Source: Anabaena lutea FACHB-196 (GTDB lineage Bacteria; Cyanobacteriota; Cyanobacteriia; Cyanobacteriales; Nostocaceae). From it: 64,000 bases of DNA. Each line of letters opens with the position of its first letter. Position 1 is the first letter of the stretch. The position numbers were made by a program, and so were the translations under genes. Where the stretch lies: assembly GCF_014698305.1 (NCBI RefSeq), contig NZ_JACJST010000013.1:62001-126000 (forward strand), read 5' to 3'. Of this stretch, positions 48,195 to 57,995 are shown piece by piece. The notes beneath the pieces were generated by a model. It ran no database searches, had not been told where the DNA came from, and saw only the letters and a program-made list of their open reading frames with translations.

Positions 48195-48250
48195 TGCTCT
48201 CTCATTAGTCATTAGTCATTAGTCATTGGTCATTAGTCATTAGTCATTTG
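48195..48250. repeat. STRR array TCATTAG/TCATTGG between rpsE and rplR
   Basis: Six to seven TCATTAG or TCATTGG heptamers fill the 100-base spacer, followed by two GGACAAATGAC copies at about 48261-48288. The rplR and rpsE genes are probably co-transcribed across them. Confidence 0.8.
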
Positions 48251-48288
48251 CTTTTTTACCAAGGACAAATGACACAGGACAAATGACT

Positions 48289-48651
48289 TTAGAAATCTAA
48301 CCCAGCTTCGCGTGCTGCATCAGCTAGAGCTTTGATCCGACCGTGATACAGGTTTCCACCGCGATCAAAGACCACTTGAGTAATACCTTTTTCTAGCGAT
48401 CGCACTGCTATCAACTTACCAACTTGTGCTGATGCATCGCAATTTGAGCCAGAAGCTAAACTAGATTTTAACTCTGGTTCTACAGTTGATGCTGCCACCA
48501 GGGTTTGATGCTGTGTATCATCAATTACTTGAACATAAATATGTTCATTAGAACGGAATACAGCCAGCCTTGGACGTTCTGGTGAACCGCTAACTTTGCC
48601 ACGAACGCGCCGATGGCGACGCTGTTTTGATTCTCTACGAGTAAGTTTCAT
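48289..48651 (-). CDS. rplR: Ribosomal protein L18
   Basis: L18 binds 5S rRNA with L5. The 120-residue protein begins [20 protein letters not shown] and has [34 protein letters not shown] and the ending [11 protein letters not shown]. Its length is normal for the family. It starts 2 bases after the rplF stop and is followed by a repeat-filled spacer before rpsE. Confidence 0.97.
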   Translation of the reverse strand: MKLTRRESKQRRHRRVRGKVSGSPERPRLAVFRSNEHIYVQVIDDTQHQTLVAASTVEPELKSSLASGSNCDASAQVGKLIAVRSLEKGITQVVFDRGGNLYHGRIKALADAAREAGLDF

Positions 48652-48653
48652 GT

Positions 48654-49202
48654 TTACTTCTTACCACCCTTACCAGTCTTACCAGCTTTGCGTCTGACCA
48701 CTTCACCGGCATAACGAATGCCTTTACCTTTGTAAGGTTCGGGTGGACGAACGGCACGGACTTTAGCTGCTGTGTTGCCTACAATTTCTTTGTCATAGCC
48801 ACTGACTATGACATTGGTAGTACCTTCGACTGCAAATTGAATTCCATCTGGTGGCTCTATTTGCACTTGATGGCTGTAACCCATATTTAAAACTAGGTTA
48901 CGGCCTTGTACTTGGGCGCGGTAACCTACCCCTTGAATTTCCAACCGACGTTGAAAACCAAGGGATACTCCCTCAACCATGTTGGCAACTAAAGTCCGGC
49001 TCAAACCGTGTAGTTGCCTAGATGTGCGGGTTTCATCCCGACGTGTTACTAGTAATGTTTCCCCTTCTTGGGAGACTGTAACATTAGCAGGTAGAATCCG
49101 TGAAAGTTCTCCTTTTGGACCTTTCACGACTACACTAGTGCCATCAATCGCCACTTGTACTTTGGCGGGAACAGTAATTGGACGTTTACCAATTCGAGAC
49201 AT
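48654..49202 (-). CDS. rplF: Ribosomal protein L6
   Basis: L6 sits near the GTPase centre of the large subunit. The 182-residue protein has [20 protein letters not shown], a duplicated alpha-beta fold, and the C-terminal [17 protein letters not shown]-type signature [20 protein letters not shown]. Its end ([13 protein letters not shown]) is Gly/Lys-rich. A 210-base gap with GTCAGTT repeats separates it from rpsH. Confidence 0.97.
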   Translation of the reverse strand: MSRIGKRPITVPAKVQVAIDGTSVVVKGPKGELSRILPANVTVSQEGETLLVTRRDETRTSRQLHGLSRTLVANMVEGVSLGFQRRLEIQGVGYRAQVQGRNLVLNMGYSHQVQIEPPDGIQFAVEGTTNVIVSGYDKEIVGNTAAKVRAVRPPEPYKGKGIRYAGEVVRRKAGKTGKGGKK

Positions 49203-49412
49203 GATTTTTTGTCAGTTGTTCAGTTGTCAGTTCTGAGTCAGCGCGCAGAACAGGGGGTTTCCCCCATGTAGGTAGGTGAAAGTCATTTCGTTTTGGATGC
49301 CACTGATGTTCATCTAAGCTACGCCGGAGCTATCACCCGTGAGGGTCAGTTGTCAGTTTTAGGTTGAACTAACTATTGACGTTCGCGAATGGGTGCCGGA
49401 AGCACTTGACGA

Positions 49413-49814
49413 CTACCAAACGTAGCAAAGCACTTCACCACCTAAATTCTGACGGCGTGCTTCACGGTCAGTCATAATACCACTGGATGTGGAAATAATG
49501 GCGATACCGATACCGCCTAGTACTCTGGGTAATTCTTTTCGATTGGAGTAAACTCGCAAACCGGGCTTACTCACTCGCTTCAAGGCAGTGATTAGGGGTT
49601 GGCGATTTTTGCCCTTGTATTTCAGGGAAATCACCAGATTGCGCGTTACCCCTTCTCCTGATTCTTCAAATTCAGCAATAAAGCCTTCGTTCTGTAGAAC
49701 TTTAGCAATATTACGAGTCATTTTTGTTGCTGGCACTTGTGTAGTTTGATGCCTTGCCAGATTAGCATTGCGGATGCGCGTCAGCATATCTGCAATTGTG
49801 TCGTTAGCCGCCAT
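49413..49814 (-). CDS. rpsH: Ribosomal protein S8
   Basis: S8 is a primary 16S rRNA-binding protein. The 133-residue protein starts [20 protein letters not shown] and has [20 protein letters not shown], with the C-terminal [31 protein letters not shown], the S8 signature. It is 20 bases after rplE; rpsN (S14) is absent from the usual place between them. A repeat-containing spacer leads to rplF. Confidence 0.97.
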   Translation of the reverse strand: MAANDTIADMLTRIRNANLARHQTTQVPATKMTRNIAKVLQNEGFIAEFEESGEGVTRNLVISLKYKGKNRQPLITALKRVSKPGLRVYSNRKELPRVLGGIGIAIISTSSGIMTDREARRQNLGGEVLCYVW

Positions 49815-49834
49815 CGTTCCCTCTTTAGATGAAC

Positions 49835-50383
49835 TTATTGATCGCGAAAGGGCATTCCCATTTCTTTAAGTAAGGCGCGACCCTCTTCGTCATTTTTTGC
49901 TGTGGTGATGATAGAAATATCGAGACCACGGATTTGATCGATGCTGTCGTACTCGACTTCTGGAAAAATTAGCTGTTCTCTTACACCCAGAGTGTAGTTG
50001 CCCCGTCCGTCAAAGCTTTTGGGACTAACGCCGCGAAAGTCGCGGATTCTGGGCAATGAAAGGCTAACAAGTCGGTCAAGAAAGGCATACATCCGTTCGC
50101 CTCTCAGAGTCACCATGATACCAACAGGCATACCTTGACGAATTTTAAAGCCTGCGATCGCCTTTTTTGCCCTTGTCACTACTGGTTTTTGACCAGTTAT
50201 CAGTGCAATTTCGTTTAAAGACGCTTCTAATGCTTTAGCATTTTGAGCAGCTTCTCCCAAACCCCGGTTAATAGTTATTTTTACTACCTTCGGTACTTGA
50301 TGTACGTTGGTGTATTGAAACTGATTAATCAGTTTGGGGACAATTGTCTCTTGGTATAAGTTTTTGAGTCTGGTTGTCGCCAT
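49835..50383 (-). CDS. rplE: Ribosomal protein L5
   Basis: L5 binds 5S rRNA in the central protuberance. The 182-residue protein has [36 protein letters not shown], and the C-terminal [23 protein letters not shown]. Its length is normal. A 110-base AT-rich spacer of TTTTTAATT-type repeats lies between it and rplX. Confidence 0.97.
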   Translation of the reverse strand: MATTRLKNLYQETIVPKLINQFQYTNVHQVPKVVKITINRGLGEAAQNAKALEASLNEIALITGQKPVVTRAKKAIAGFKIRQGMPVGIMVTLRGERMYAFLDRLVSLSLPRIRDFRGVSPKSFDGRGNYTLGVREQLIFPEVEYDSIDQIRGLDISIITTAKNDEEGRALLKEMGMPFRDQ

Positions 50384-50426
50384 AGTTGTTTGTCCTTATT
50401 ATCCCTGGGCTTGGTCAGGGTCGCTG

Positions 50427-50505
50427 CGCTCCAATTAAAAATTAAAAATTCCAAATTTAAAAATTGAAACTATTCATTTTTAATTGTTAATTTTTAATTG
50501 TTGAG
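50427..50505. repeat. AT-rich repeat spacer, AATTAAAAATT type
   Basis: Inverted copies of AATTAAAAATT-like sequence fill the rplX-rplE gap and can fold on themselves. Similar A/T repeats fill gaps at 53460-53535, 53820-53880, 53925-53957 and 54830-54956. Confidence 0.6.
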
Positions 50506-50841
50506 TATCTCGCCTGTTTTTTTGAGCATCCTGACTTTCTTACCCTCGGCGGTGAAAGTGTAGCAGACGCGACTGGCGACGTTTTGCTTGGTGGAATAGA
50601 GCATCACGTTAGAGCTATGAATTGGGAATTCCTGGGTGATGATCTGCCCCGATTCCCCTTCTTGCTGAGGTTTAACGTGTTTGGTTTTAATATTCACACC
50701 TTTGATAAGGACTTTGCTGAGTTGGGGTAGTGCTTTGATCACTTCACCAACTTTACCCTTATCTTTACCAGCGATCACTTGTACAGTGTCACCTGTTTTA
50801 ACGTGCATTTTGTGGAAAACTTTTGGTTGTGGCTTTGCCAT
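50494..50841 (-). CDS. rplX: Ribosomal protein L24
   Basis: L24 is an assembly initiator that binds 23S rRNA. The 115-residue protein has the KOW motif [18 protein letters not shown] and the following [20 protein letters not shown]. The first 13 residues are basic. Its ATG overlaps the rplN stop by one base, so translation is coupled. The length is normal. Confidence 0.97.
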   Translation of the reverse strand: MAKPQPKVFHKMHVKTGDTVQVIAGKDKGKVGEVIKALPQLSKVLIKGVNIKTKHVKPQQEGESGQIITQEFPIHSSNVMLYSTKQNVASRVCYTFTAEGKKVRMLKKTGEILNN

Positions 50842-51209
50842 TACAGCACCTCTGGAGCCAGAGAAACAATTTTGGTGAAATTTTTATCGCGTAATTCCCG
50901 TGCTACTGGGCCAAAGACCCGTGTACCTCTGGGATTACCATCTTTGTTGATGATCACGGCGGCGTTGTCATCAAAACGAATGCTCATACCGCTGTCTCTA
51001 TTAATACTTTTTCTGGTACGCACAATGACAGCTTCTACAACATCAGACTTTTTTACAGCCATGTTGGGTGTGGACTCTTTGACAACGGCGATAATTTTAT
51101 CGCCCACGCCACCGTAACGGCGGTTACCTGCACCTAATACGCGGATGCACATTAGCTTTTTGGCACCGCTATTATCTGCAACATTCAGGTAGGTTTGGGG
51201 TTGAATCAC
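50841..51209 (-). CDS. rplN: Ribosomal protein L14
   Basis: L14 forms bridges B5 and B8 with 16S rRNA and L19. The 122-residue protein reads [20 protein letters not shown], then [20 protein letters not shown] and [30 protein letters not shown], all family signatures. It lies between rpsQ (41 bases) and rplX (one-base overlap). Confidence 0.98.
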   Translation of the reverse strand: MIQPQTYLNVADNSGAKKLMCIRVLGAGNRRYGGVGDKIIAVVKESTPNMAVKKSDVVEAVIVRTRKSINRDSGMSIRFDDNAAVIINKDGNPRGTRVFGPVARELRDKNFTKIVSLAPEVL

Positions 51210-51250
51210 AATCGGTCTCCCTTAGGAAGTTTGTGGCTTTGGAACAACTA

Positions 51251-51502
51251 TTAAGTTGTAGATTTAGTGTTAAGGATTTCTGTGATTTGCCAGCGTTTGG
51301 TTTTGCTCAGAGGTCTAGTTTCCCGAATGCGGACGCGATCGCCCACTTTGCAGTTATTTTCCTCATCGTGGACTTTATATCTCTGAGTTTTAACTACAAT
51401 CTTGCCGTACTTGGGATGAGGAGCGCGGTTTTCTACAGCCACTACCACCGTTTTTTGCATTTTGTCGCTCACTACCAAGCCAACTCGTTCTTTGACTGCC
51501 AT
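51251..51502 (-). CDS. rpsQ: Ribosomal protein S17
   Basis: S17 is a primary 16S-binding OB-fold protein. The 83-residue protein starts [20 protein letters not shown]. It has [27 protein letters not shown] and [21 protein letters not shown]. It begins 6 bases after the rpmC stop, so coupling is likely. Its length is normal. Confidence 0.97.
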   Translation of the reverse strand: MAVKERVGLVVSDKMQKTVVVAVENRAPHPKYGKIVVKTQRYKVHDEENNCKVGDRVRIRETRPLSKTKRWQITEILNTKSTT

Positions 51503-51508
51503 AATCTC

Positions 51509-51736
51509 CTACTTTTCTTCTTTAGTCGGCTGACTTGCTGCCCGTTGGCGTTCTCCCTCTACTGTGAGTAATTGGGACAAGCGATGGCGAGCGTGTCTGA
51601 ACTGGTGAGGTTTCTCTAGTTGTCTAGTGGCTTTCTGCAAGCGCAACTGAAACAGTTGTCTTTTAACAGCGATAATTTCCTCAGCCAGCTTTTCGTCACT
51701 CAATTCTCTAGCTTCTGATACTTTGGGAAGAGGCAT
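51509..51736 (-). CDS. rpmC: Ribosomal protein L29
   Basis: L29 is near the tunnel exit and contacts trigger factor and SRP partners. The 75-residue protein is two helices: EARELSDEKLAEEIIAVKRQLF with LRLQKATRQLEKPHQFRHARH. A short non-conserved tail follows. It sits 3 bases after rplP and 6 before rpsQ, in the standard rplP-rpmC-rpsQ order. Confidence 0.97.
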   Translation of the reverse strand: MPLPKVSEARELSDEKLAEEIIAVKRQLFQLRLQKATRQLEKPHQFRHARHRLSQLLTVEGERQRAASQPTKEEK

Positions 51737-51739
51737 AAC

Positions 51740-52165
51740 CTACTCCTGCTCCTGTGGTTGAGAGCGTGCAATAAACTTAGTTTTAATCGGTAGTTTGTAG
51801 TCAGCCAAGCGCATAGCTTCACGGGCAATTTCTTCGGAAACACCGGCGATTTCAAAAAGAATCCGCCCTGGCTTAACTACAGCTACCCAAAATTCAGGGT
51901 TACCTTTACCTGAACCCATCCGGGTTTCAGCGGGACGCATGGTTACAGGTTTATCTGGGAAAATCCGAATCCATATCTTTCCACCCCGACGGATATAACG
52001 GGTCATGGCTCGACGAGAAGCTTCGATTTGCCGGGAGGTAATCCAAGCTGGTTCTTGCGCTTGGAGGGCGAAATCACCAAAGTTGAGGGTGCTACCACGG
52101 CTGGCTAGACCCTCCATCCTTCCGCGTTGTTGTTTGCGGAATTTAGTTCTTCTAGGGCTTAACAT
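51740..52165 (-). CDS. rplP: Ribosomal protein L16
   Basis: L16 organises the A-site region of the large subunit. The 141-residue protein starts [20 protein letters not shown]. It has [31 protein letters not shown] and [25 protein letters not shown], the family landmarks. A GTTGTCGGTT heptamer-like array lies between rpsC and this gene. Confidence 0.97.
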   Translation of the reverse strand: MLSPRRTKFRKQQRGRMEGLASRGSTLNFGDFALQAQEPAWITSRQIEASRRAMTRYIRRGGKIWIRIFPDKPVTMRPAETRMGSGKGNPEFWVAVVKPGRILFEIAGVSEEIAREAMRLADYKLPIKTKFIARSQPQEQE

Positions 52166-52262
52166 GATTTGTCAGTTGTCGGTTGTCGGTTGTCGGTTGT
52201 CAGCTTGTCAGTTGTCAGTTGTCAGCTTGTTTTACCACTGACTATTGACTACTGACCATTGA
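52166..52262. repeat. GTTGTCG/GTTGTCA repeat, rpsC-rplP spacer
   Basis: The spacer consists of GTTGTCA, GTTGTCG and GCTTGTCA units followed by TGACTA-type repeats. The same unit appears in the rplF-rpsH and rplC-rplD gaps. Confidence 0.75.
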
Positions 52263-53030
52263 CTATCCTTCATTTGAGCGGTCTTCAAATTGCTGGCGAC
52301 GACGTTGTTGTTGACGGCGACGAGGATCTCGGTCGCGGTCTCGGTCGCGTGTTGCTGGTGGCGGTGGAATTTCTTCCTGTCCAGGAATAATTTCTCCCTT
52401 AAACACCCAAACTTTGATGCCCAAAATGCCGTAAACCGTTTGCGCTGTGCAGTAAGAGTAGTCAATATCAGCCCGTAAGGTATGTAAAGGTACTCTACCT
52501 TCCCGTGTCCACTCTGTCCGGGCAATTTCCGCACCGTTAAGCCGACCACTGACTTGAACTTTAATCCCCAGTACACCAGCCCTTTGAGCGCGCTGAATAG
52601 CTTGACGTACTACCCGACGGAAGGAAACGCGGCGTTCCAATTGTTGAGCAATGTATTCAGCAATCAAGTAGGCATCAGCATCAACTCGTTGAACTTCAAC
52701 TACGTTAATGCGAATTTGGCGGTTGCTACCCAACAGTTCTTGGAGTCCGGTACGCAATGATTCTATACCTTGTCCACCACGACCTACAACTACACCGGGT
52801 CTAGCTGTACGCACTTCTAGGTCGATTTGGTCAGCTTTACGCTCAATCCGTACTTCAGATATGCCGGCGTTGTTTTGAGCGTATCTACCCAGTTTTTGTT
52901 CTATGTAATTACGGAGTTTGTGGTCTTCTTGTAATAGTTCTGGATAACGGTCAGGAACGGCAAACCAACGGGATTGATGTTCTTGAGTAATACCCAGACG
53001 AAAACCGACTGGATGAATTTTCTGTCCCAC
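52263..53030 (-). CDS. rpsC: Ribosomal protein S3
   Basis: S3 lines the mRNA entry channel and has helicase activity. The 255-residue protein has [20 protein letters not shown], a KH domain ([18 protein letters not shown]) and the C-terminal domain [22 protein letters not shown]. Its C-terminal tail of about 30 residues is very basic with an RDRDRDRD repeat, longer than the E. coli protein (233 residues). Confidence 0.96.
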   Translation of the reverse strand: MGQKIHPVGFRLGITQEHQSRWFAVPDRYPELLQEDHKLRNYIEQKLGRYAQNNAGISEVRIERKADQIDLEVRTARPGVVVGRGGQGIESLRTGLQELLGSNRQIRINVVEVQRVDADAYLIAEYIAQQLERRVSFRRVVRQAIQRAQRAGVLGIKVQVSGRLNGAEIARTEWTREGRVPLHTLRADIDYSYCTAQTVYGILGIKVWVFKGEIIPGQEEIPPPPATRDRDRDRDPRRRQQQRRRQQFEDRSNEG

Positions 53031-53081
53031 AAATGCTTCCTCTAAAATTTCTTACTGTACGCAATTGGTTGTGTCTATTGC

Positions 53082-53441
53082 TTATTTAGCAGCGGTGCCA
53101 GCGCCCACAGCTACAGTAATATGACAGGTTGGTTTGCGAATTTGGTAAGCTCGACCCTGCGCTCTGGGTTGAAACCGTTTCAGCACTGGGCCTTGGTCGG
53201 CATATGCCTGAGTAATCACTAGTTCGGCTCTATCTAGCCCTTCATTATGTTCAGCATTAGCGGCAGCACTTCTGAGTACCTTCAATACTGGCTCACAAGC
53301 TCGATAGGGCATGAATTCTAGGATAATTAGGGCTTCTCGATATGACCGCCCCCGGATTTGGTCGAGTACTCGACGGACTTTGTAGGCAGAAATGCGGATA
53401 TAACGAGCGATCGCTTTAACTTCTGTAGTATCAGTTGCCAT
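53082..53441 (-). CDS. rplV: Ribosomal protein L22
   Basis: L22 has a hairpin lining the exit tunnel at the constriction. The 119-residue form starts [20 protein letters not shown]. It has [26 protein letters not shown] and [20 protein letters not shown]. The ATG at 53441 has GGAG seven bases upstream; in-frame ATGs at 53450 and 53462 are less likely. rpsC follows after 51 bases. Confidence 0.96.
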   Translation of the reverse strand: MATDTTEVKAIARYIRISAYKVRRVLDQIRGRSYREALIILEFMPYRACEPVLKVLRSAAANAEHNEGLDRAELVITQAYADQGPVLKRFQPRAQGRAYQIRKPTCHITVAVGAGTAAK

Positions 53442-53536
53442 AATTTTCTCCATCTTTATCAATTAAAAATTTAAATTTAAAAATTAAAAAATGGCAGTTG
53501 TTCATTTTTAATTTTTAATTCTGAATTTTTAATTGA

Positions 53537-53815
53537 TTATCTGCCTGATTTCTTGTCACTTTTACCATGACCTCTGTAGGTACGTGTTGGGGCAAATTCT
53601 CCCAACTTATGACCCACCATCTGTTCATTTACAAACACTGGAACGTGTTGTCTGCCGTTGTGAACAGCTATTGTATGGCCTACCATCATCGGTAAAATTG
53701 TCGAGGCTCTTGACCAAGTTTTGATCACTTGCTTTTCATTTTTTGCGTTCAGCTTTTCCAGCTTACTAAGCAAATGATCAGCAACGAAAGGACCTTTTTT
53801 TAGAGAACGACCCAT
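53537..53815 (-). CDS. rpsS: Ribosomal protein S19
   Basis: S19 in the 30S head joins S13 and contacts the 50S via bridge B1. The 92-residue protein reads [20 protein letters not shown], then [30 protein letters not shown] and a Lys/Ser end. Its length is normal. The gaps on both sides (about 95 and 142 bases) are filled with AATTTTTAATT and TTTTGGA repeats. Confidence 0.97.
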   Translation of the reverse strand: MGRSLKKGPFVADHLLSKLEKLNAKNEKQVIKTWSRASTILPMMVGHTIAVHNGRQHVPVFVNEQMVGHKLGEFAPTRTYRGHGKSDKKSGR

Positions 53816-53816
53816 A

Positions 53817-53880
53817 GTTAGATTTTGGATTTTGGATTTTGGATTTTGAATTTCTAATTTTGGATTTTGGATAATTAAGG
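53817..53880. repeat. (TTTTGGA)n array upstream of rpsS
   Basis: Five or more ATTTTGG heptamers lie immediately before the rpsS ATG (minus strand), followed by diverged copies. It forms part of the 142-base rplB-rpsS spacer. Confidence 0.75.
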
Positions 53881-53957
53881 TGTCTGATCAGGCTTCAAAA
53901 ACTTTGAATGCTTAAAAACAGACCCCATCTAAAATCCAAAATTTCAAATCTCAAATT

Positions 53958-54821
53958 CTAGGACTGACGACCGCCACGTCCGCGTTTAGAAGATTTACGA
54001 CGACGACGTACAATTAGTTTTGTACTCGCTTTCTTGCGATTACGTGTCTTTGCACCCAAAGTAGGTTTACCCCAAGGTGTCACAGGACCCGATCTACCGA
54101 TGGGCGCTCTACCTTCACCACCACCATGTGGGTGGTCTACTGGGTTCATGACGCTACCTCTAACCTTAGGACGACGACCTTTCCAGCGATTTCGTCCGGC
54201 TTTACCAGCACTAAGGTTTCTCGCGTCGGTGTTGCCTACTTGTCCAATGGTGGCGTAGCATTCACGGCGAATCAGGCGAACTTCACCAGAAGGTAACTTG
54301 AGAGTGACATAATTGCCTTCTTTTGCCGCAACTTCGGCTTTTGCACCAGCAGCACGCACGATTTGACCGCCTTTACCTGGAGTCATTTCGACGTTGTGAA
54401 CTGTAGTACCTAATGGAATCCTAGACAGAGGTAAGGCATTACCATCTTCAAACGGAGCCTCAGCGCCAGCAATAATGGTTGCGCCAACTTTCAATCCATT
54501 AGGATGTAAAATATACCGTTTTTCGCCATCAGCGTACAACACCAGAGCGATGCGCGCATTGCGATTTGGATCGTATTCAATTGCTGTGACTGTAGCAGCA
54601 ATATCCCGTTTATCTCTCTTAAAGTCGATAATCCGGTAAAGTTGTTTGTGGCCGCCACCCCGACGACGGCTGGTTATCCGCCCTTGATTGTTCCGTCCTT
54701 TAGGACGATGTACTGACTCAGTTAGTGATTTTTCTGGCTCAGTTTTGGTAATCTCCGCGAAATCGGAGACTATAACTTGGCGAGTACTGGGGGTATAAGG
54801 GCGATAAGAACGAGTACCCAT
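53958..54821 (-). CDS. rplB: Ribosomal protein L2
   Basis: L2 is needed for subunit joining and peptidyl transfer. The 287-residue protein starts [20 protein letters not shown]. It has [53 protein letters not shown] (family signature, with the critical His), and a basic tail. Its length is normal. An AT-rich spacer of 135 bases lies upstream towards rplW. Confidence 0.97.
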   Translation of the reverse strand: MGTRSYRPYTPSTRQVIVSDFAEITKTEPEKSLTESVHRPKGRNNQGRITSRRRGGGHKQLYRIIDFKRDKRDIAATVTAIEYDPNRNARIALVLYADGEKRYILHPNGLKVGATIIAGAEAPFEDGNALPLSRIPLGTTVHNVEMTPGKGGQIVRAAGAKAEVAAKEGNYVTLKLPSGEVRLIRRECYATIGQVGNTDARNLSAGKAGRNRWKGRRPKVRGSVMNPVDHPHGGGEGRAPIGRSGPVTPWGKPTLGAKTRNRKKASTKLIVRRRRKSSKRGRGGRQS

Positions 54822-54956
54822 AAGTGATTTTTGATTTCGGATTTTCGATTTTGAATACAGAATTTTTTGAATTTTGATTTCCGATTTTTAATTGTTTCTT
54901 GGCAATTATTTATTAACTAGCCCAATCTAAAATCTAAAATCTAAAATCTAAAATTC

Positions 54957-55271
54957 TTATACTTCTGGGAATAGAACTTGTCTAATCTTTTCTTCATCCC
55001 CAGGTGCGACGGTGACAATAGCTTTCTTGTATTGAGGCTTGTAACCGATAAATTTACCAACACGACGCTGTTTGCGTGGTGGTAATGAGGTATTGACTTT
55101 TACAACTTTGACTTGAAATAAGTCCTCAATTGCCGCTTTAATTTCTGGCTTGCTTGATTTTGGAGTTACTTCAAAAGTGTATTTGTTTTGCTCCATCAAA
55201 ATTGTCGCTTTTTCGGTAAGAATAGGGCGACGCACTAAGTCAGCAAGGTTGCGGGGGTCAAAGTTAGGCAC
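54957..55271 (-). CDS. rplW: Ribosomal protein L23
   Basis: L23 lies at the tunnel exit and binds trigger factor and SRP. The 104-residue protein has [44 protein letters not shown] and a loop [16 protein letters not shown]. Its start overlaps the rplD stop by eight bases, so translation is coupled. An AT-rich repeat spacer of 135 bases lies between it and rplB. Confidence 0.97.
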   Translation of the reverse strand: MPNFDPRNLADLVRRPILTEKATILMEQNKYTFEVTPKSSKPEIKAAIEDLFQVKVVKVNTSLPPRKQRRVGKFIGYKPQYKKAIVTVAPGDEEKIRQVLFPEV

Positions 55272-55896
55272 TGTAGACCTCCTGAATTTTTTCTAAAGCT
55301 GATGATGTAACTACAACTTTGTCAGCGTGCAGTAAATCGTAAACATTTAATTGATCAGCGGCAATTAGCTTTAAATTTTCTATATTGCGGGCTGATAAAA
55401 GCACGTTTTCTGCTATTTCCGACAAAATCAATAATGATTTTTGTTCGGGTGCTGCTCCCCAACGAGCTAGTGCTGTCACCAATTCTTTGGTTTTCGGACG
55501 TTGTAGCTCGTTGCTAAATTCTTCTACAACTATTAAATCTTCGGCACGGCTGACGAAAGCTGTCCGCAGTGCTAAACGTCGCTCTTTGCGGTTCAATTTC
55601 AGGTTAAAATCTCTGGGTTTTGGTCCAAAGATTACACCACCACCACGCCACAGTGGTGAACGAATGGAACCTGCACGAGCGCGACCTGTGCCTTTCTGCC
55701 GCCAGGGTTTGCGACCACCACCTCTAACTTCGGAACGAGTTTTGGTACTGGCATTTCCTTGGCGAGAATTAGTCATTTGTCTGACTAATGCACGGTGTAC
55801 TATGTGAGCCGCTGTTTCTTCTTTGGCAACTCGCAAGTCGAAAGTTGTTTGTCCAACTTCTTCTCCTTGCCAATTTTTTACTACACTCTCAACCAT
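55264..55896 (-). CDS. rplD: Ribosomal protein L4
   Basis: L4 extends a loop into the exit tunnel and, in E. coli, represses the S10 operon. The 210-residue protein has [58 protein letters not shown] and a Rossmann-like C-terminus. It overlaps rplW by eight bases and follows rplC after 58 bases of GTCAGTT repeat. Autoregulation is not evident. Confidence 0.97.
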   Translation of the reverse strand: MVESVVKNWQGEEVGQTTFDLRVAKEETAAHIVHRALVRQMTNSRQGNASTKTRSEVRGGGRKPWRQKGTGRARAGSIRSPLWRGGGVIFGPKPRDFNLKLNRKERRLALRTAFVSRAEDLIVVEEFSNELQRPKTKELVTALARWGAAPEQKSLLILSEIAENVLLSARNIENLKLIAADQLNVYDLLHADKVVVTSSALEKIQEVYSA

Positions 55897-55954
55897 CTTT
55901 ATGTCCTTTGTCAGCTGTCAGTTGTCAGTTTAGCTAATGACTTATGACTAACGA

Positions 55955-56593
55955 CTATTTACTACCAACTATCTTTGCGGGTACAACATTCACTAAGGCA
56001 CCTGGCTTACCAGGAATAGCTCCCTTAATGAGAATTAAGTTGCGTTCTGCATCTACTCGCACTACGGTTAGTTTGCGAATTGTGACACGAGTACCTCCTA
56101 AACGCCCTGCCATCCGTTTACCGGGATAAACACGACCAGGAGTTGTACCAGCACCGATGGAACCAGGCGCTCTGTGGTTTTTGGAACCATGTGACATGGG
56201 ACCGCGACCGAAGTTGTTCCGCTTCTGGTTGCCCGCAAAACCGCGACCAATACTTGTACCGACTACATCTACAATTTGACCAGCACTAAAAATATCTGCT
56301 TTGATTTCTTGACCTAAAGCATAATCACCAGAGTTATCAATGCGATACTCGTTCAAGTGACGCAATGCTGGAGCAGATGATTTAGCCAAATGACCTAACA
56401 GTGGTCTATTCAATGCCTTTGGTTTGACTTCGCCATAACCAACTTGAACAGCGAAGTAACCGTCGGTCTGTTTTGTTTTAACTTGTGTAACAGTGCATGG
56501 CCCAGCTTGGATTACGGTGACAGGAATAGCTCTTCCTGCATCGTCAAATATTTGGGTCATGCCCAGCTTGGTGCCGAGAATACCTACAGACAC
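55955..56593 (-). CDS. rplC: Ribosomal protein L3
   Basis: L3 is an early-assembly protein near the peptidyl-transferase centre. The 212-residue protein starts [20 protein letters not shown] and has [30 protein letters not shown]. The start codon is GTG, with AGGAGA eight bases upstream. It is the first gene of the cluster; rpsJ is absent. The 870-base gap beyond carries a perfect 10-base hairpin 91 bases upstream. Confidence 0.96.
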   Translation of the reverse strand: MSVGILGTKLGMTQIFDDAGRAIPVTVIQAGPCTVTQVKTKQTDGYFAVQVGYGEVKPKALNRPLLGHLAKSSAPALRHLNEYRIDNSGDYALGQEIKADIFSAGQIVDVVGTSIGRGFAGNQKRNNFGRGPMSHGSKNHRAPGSIGAGTTPGRVYPGKRMAGRLGGTRVTIRKLTVVRVDAERNLILIKGAIPGKPGALVNVVPAKIVGSK

Positions 56594-56683
56594 AGTAACT
56601 GGTTCTCCTTTCTAGTTGCTGACCTTGGAATCGGATTTGCTTTAGACACAGTTTATCAGCGTCATTGGTGGACTAGCCTACCA

Positions 56684-56713
56684 AATTTACACTGATGTTA
56701 AGCAGTGTAAATT
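56684..56713. promoter_or_regulatory. Perfect 10-base hairpin upstream of rplC
   Basis: AATTTACACT (56684-56693) pairs with AGTGTAAATT (56704-56713) around a 10-base loop. It lies 91-120 bases before the rplC GTG, within the probable 5' leader or promoter. It may be a protein-binding inverted repeat or a leader stem; there is no T-run on the minus strand. Confidence 0.5.
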
Positions 56714-57042
56714 CTTGATGACGCACAAAATATTGTCTCTACTGCTTGGTGAATCCTTTTGTTTTCACTCACTTGGTCACCAGAACAGCCATAATTACCT
56801 TCTGATTAGGAAGGGATTACTTCTGGAATCAATGCAAGACGTTATTGCTTTGCGCTTTGTGCAGCAATGCTTTCGTCCAAGCAATTGCTCTGGCACTCGA
56901 CCGTTGTAGTAGGACTTAAGCGGTTGATTTCCACCCAGTATCCGTTCCCTGAGACTTTCTATAATGCCATAAAACAAACATTACGGATCAGGTTCTACTT
57001 CTATAACTACCTTAAACTATTGTTTGAGGTTTTGCCTGTTTT

Positions 57043-57201
57043 TTAAGGGGCTACGGGAGTGAACTTGGGCGGGAGCTTTGATTTGGCTTTGGGTTTTAAG
57101 CCATGAGCTTCTTCAGTTTGACCTAAAAGCTTTTCTAGTTTAGCAGTCTCTTACGCATTTCAACCAAATTATCCTTCAGGAAATTAATTCATCAAATTTT
57201 G
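57043..57201 (-). pseudogene. Possible frameshifted gene relic
   Basis: On the minus strand, one frame reads INFLKDNLVEMRKRLLN and stops (57148-57201). The next frame then reads TAKLEKLLGQTEEAHGLKP, KAKSKLPPKFTPVAP and a TAA at 57043. The two pieces would join as one helical, basic protein tail after a single-base shift. No family is recognised. It may be a chance reading. Confidence 0.3.
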
Positions 57202-57462
57202 ATGATTATATTTGGTTGGCAAGACTCAAGAAGATGCTATCTAATTTTACTGTTTGGTCACAATCTAATAATATAAATCATTAATTTATTTTTGTCTAGT
57301 AATTTTTAGGTAGTTGGGGTTGAATTGTGGGAAGATGGGGAAAATTAAAAAATTCCCGATGCTCTATGTCCAATTTTGCTTAAATTATGCAACTTAATCT
57401 AACTTAATCTACCACTAGAGAGTAAATAATAGAGATATCTGAGTGGGATAAGACGAAAATCT

Positions 57463-57939
57463 ATGGCACTACTTACCACTGGCAACGGTTTAATCCGCGA
57501 TTTGGAAAAATTCGGCGCTTTGGGTGTATACGTTCCTTTGGAAGGGGGATATGAAGGTCGGTATCGCCGTCGATTGCGGGCGGCTGGCTATATCAACCTC
57601 CACATAACTGCGAGGGGACTGGGAGATGTTGCAGCCTATCTAACAAGAGTTCATGGAGTCAGACCTCCTCATTTGGGTAAAAAAAGCACTGGTAGCGGTG
57701 CAGCAGTGGGTGAAGTATATTATCTACCACCGATAATTAGCTATCAGTTAGAACAGCTTCCACCTAAATCTAAGGGTCTATTGCTATGGATTATTGAGGG
57801 ACATATTCTTTCTGATCAGGAAGTGGAGTATTTGGCTAATTTGCCCAAGTTAGAACCAAGAGTTAAGGTGGTGATTGAACGGGGTGGCGATCGCTCTTTC
57901 CGTTGGACACCATTAGAAAAAACCCTGTTAGCTAGCTAG
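57463..57939 (+). CDS. ndhN: NAD(P)H-quinone oxidoreductase subunit N (NdhN)
   Basis: NdhN is an oxygenic-photosynthesis-specific subunit of the NDH-1 complex, which carries cyclic electron flow and respiration at the thylakoid. The 158-residue protein reads MALLTTGNGLIRDLEKFGAL, with GGYEGRYRRRLRAAGYINLHITARGLGD and GEVYYLPPIISYQLEQLPPK typical of the family. It is a soluble peripheral subunit. It is monocistronic, followed by a GC-rich hairpin. Confidence 0.96.
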   Translation: MALLTTGNGLIRDLEKFGALGVYVPLEGGYEGRYRRRLRAAGYINLHITARGLGDVAAYLTRVHGVRPPHLGKKSTGSGAAVGEVYYLPPIISYQLEQLPPKSKGLLLWIIEGHILSDQEVEYLANLPKLEPRVKVVIERGGDRSFRWTPLEKTLLAS

Positions 57940-57949
57940 TTAGTTAGTT

Positions 57950-57968
57950 GGGCGGGGTTTCCCCGCCC
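57950..57968 (+). terminator. GC-rich hairpin after ndhN
   Basis: GGGCGGGG and CCCCGCCC form a perfect 8-base stem around a 3-base loop, 11 bases after the ndhN stop. There is no T-run, so it is either a factor-assisted terminator or a bidirectional barrier facing the convergent gene at 57996. Confidence 0.6.
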
Positions 57969-57995
57969 ATACAGCATGAGCATTTTCTTACTGCT

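Larger units (their letters stand above)
56594..57462. other. Divergent region between the ribosomal cluster and ndhN
   Basis: The 869-base gap must hold the promoters of the ribosomal supercluster (minus) and ndhN (plus). It contains the hairpin at 56684-56713, an incomplete TAGGACTTA motif near 56911 like the ends of the MITE elements, and the possible gene relic at 57043-57180. No full gene is convincing. Confidence 0.55.

Noticed and set aside
56715-56977. Short ORFs in the rplC-ndhN gap
   Set aside because: They are mutually antisense, unsupported by ribosome binding sites, and unlike known proteins.
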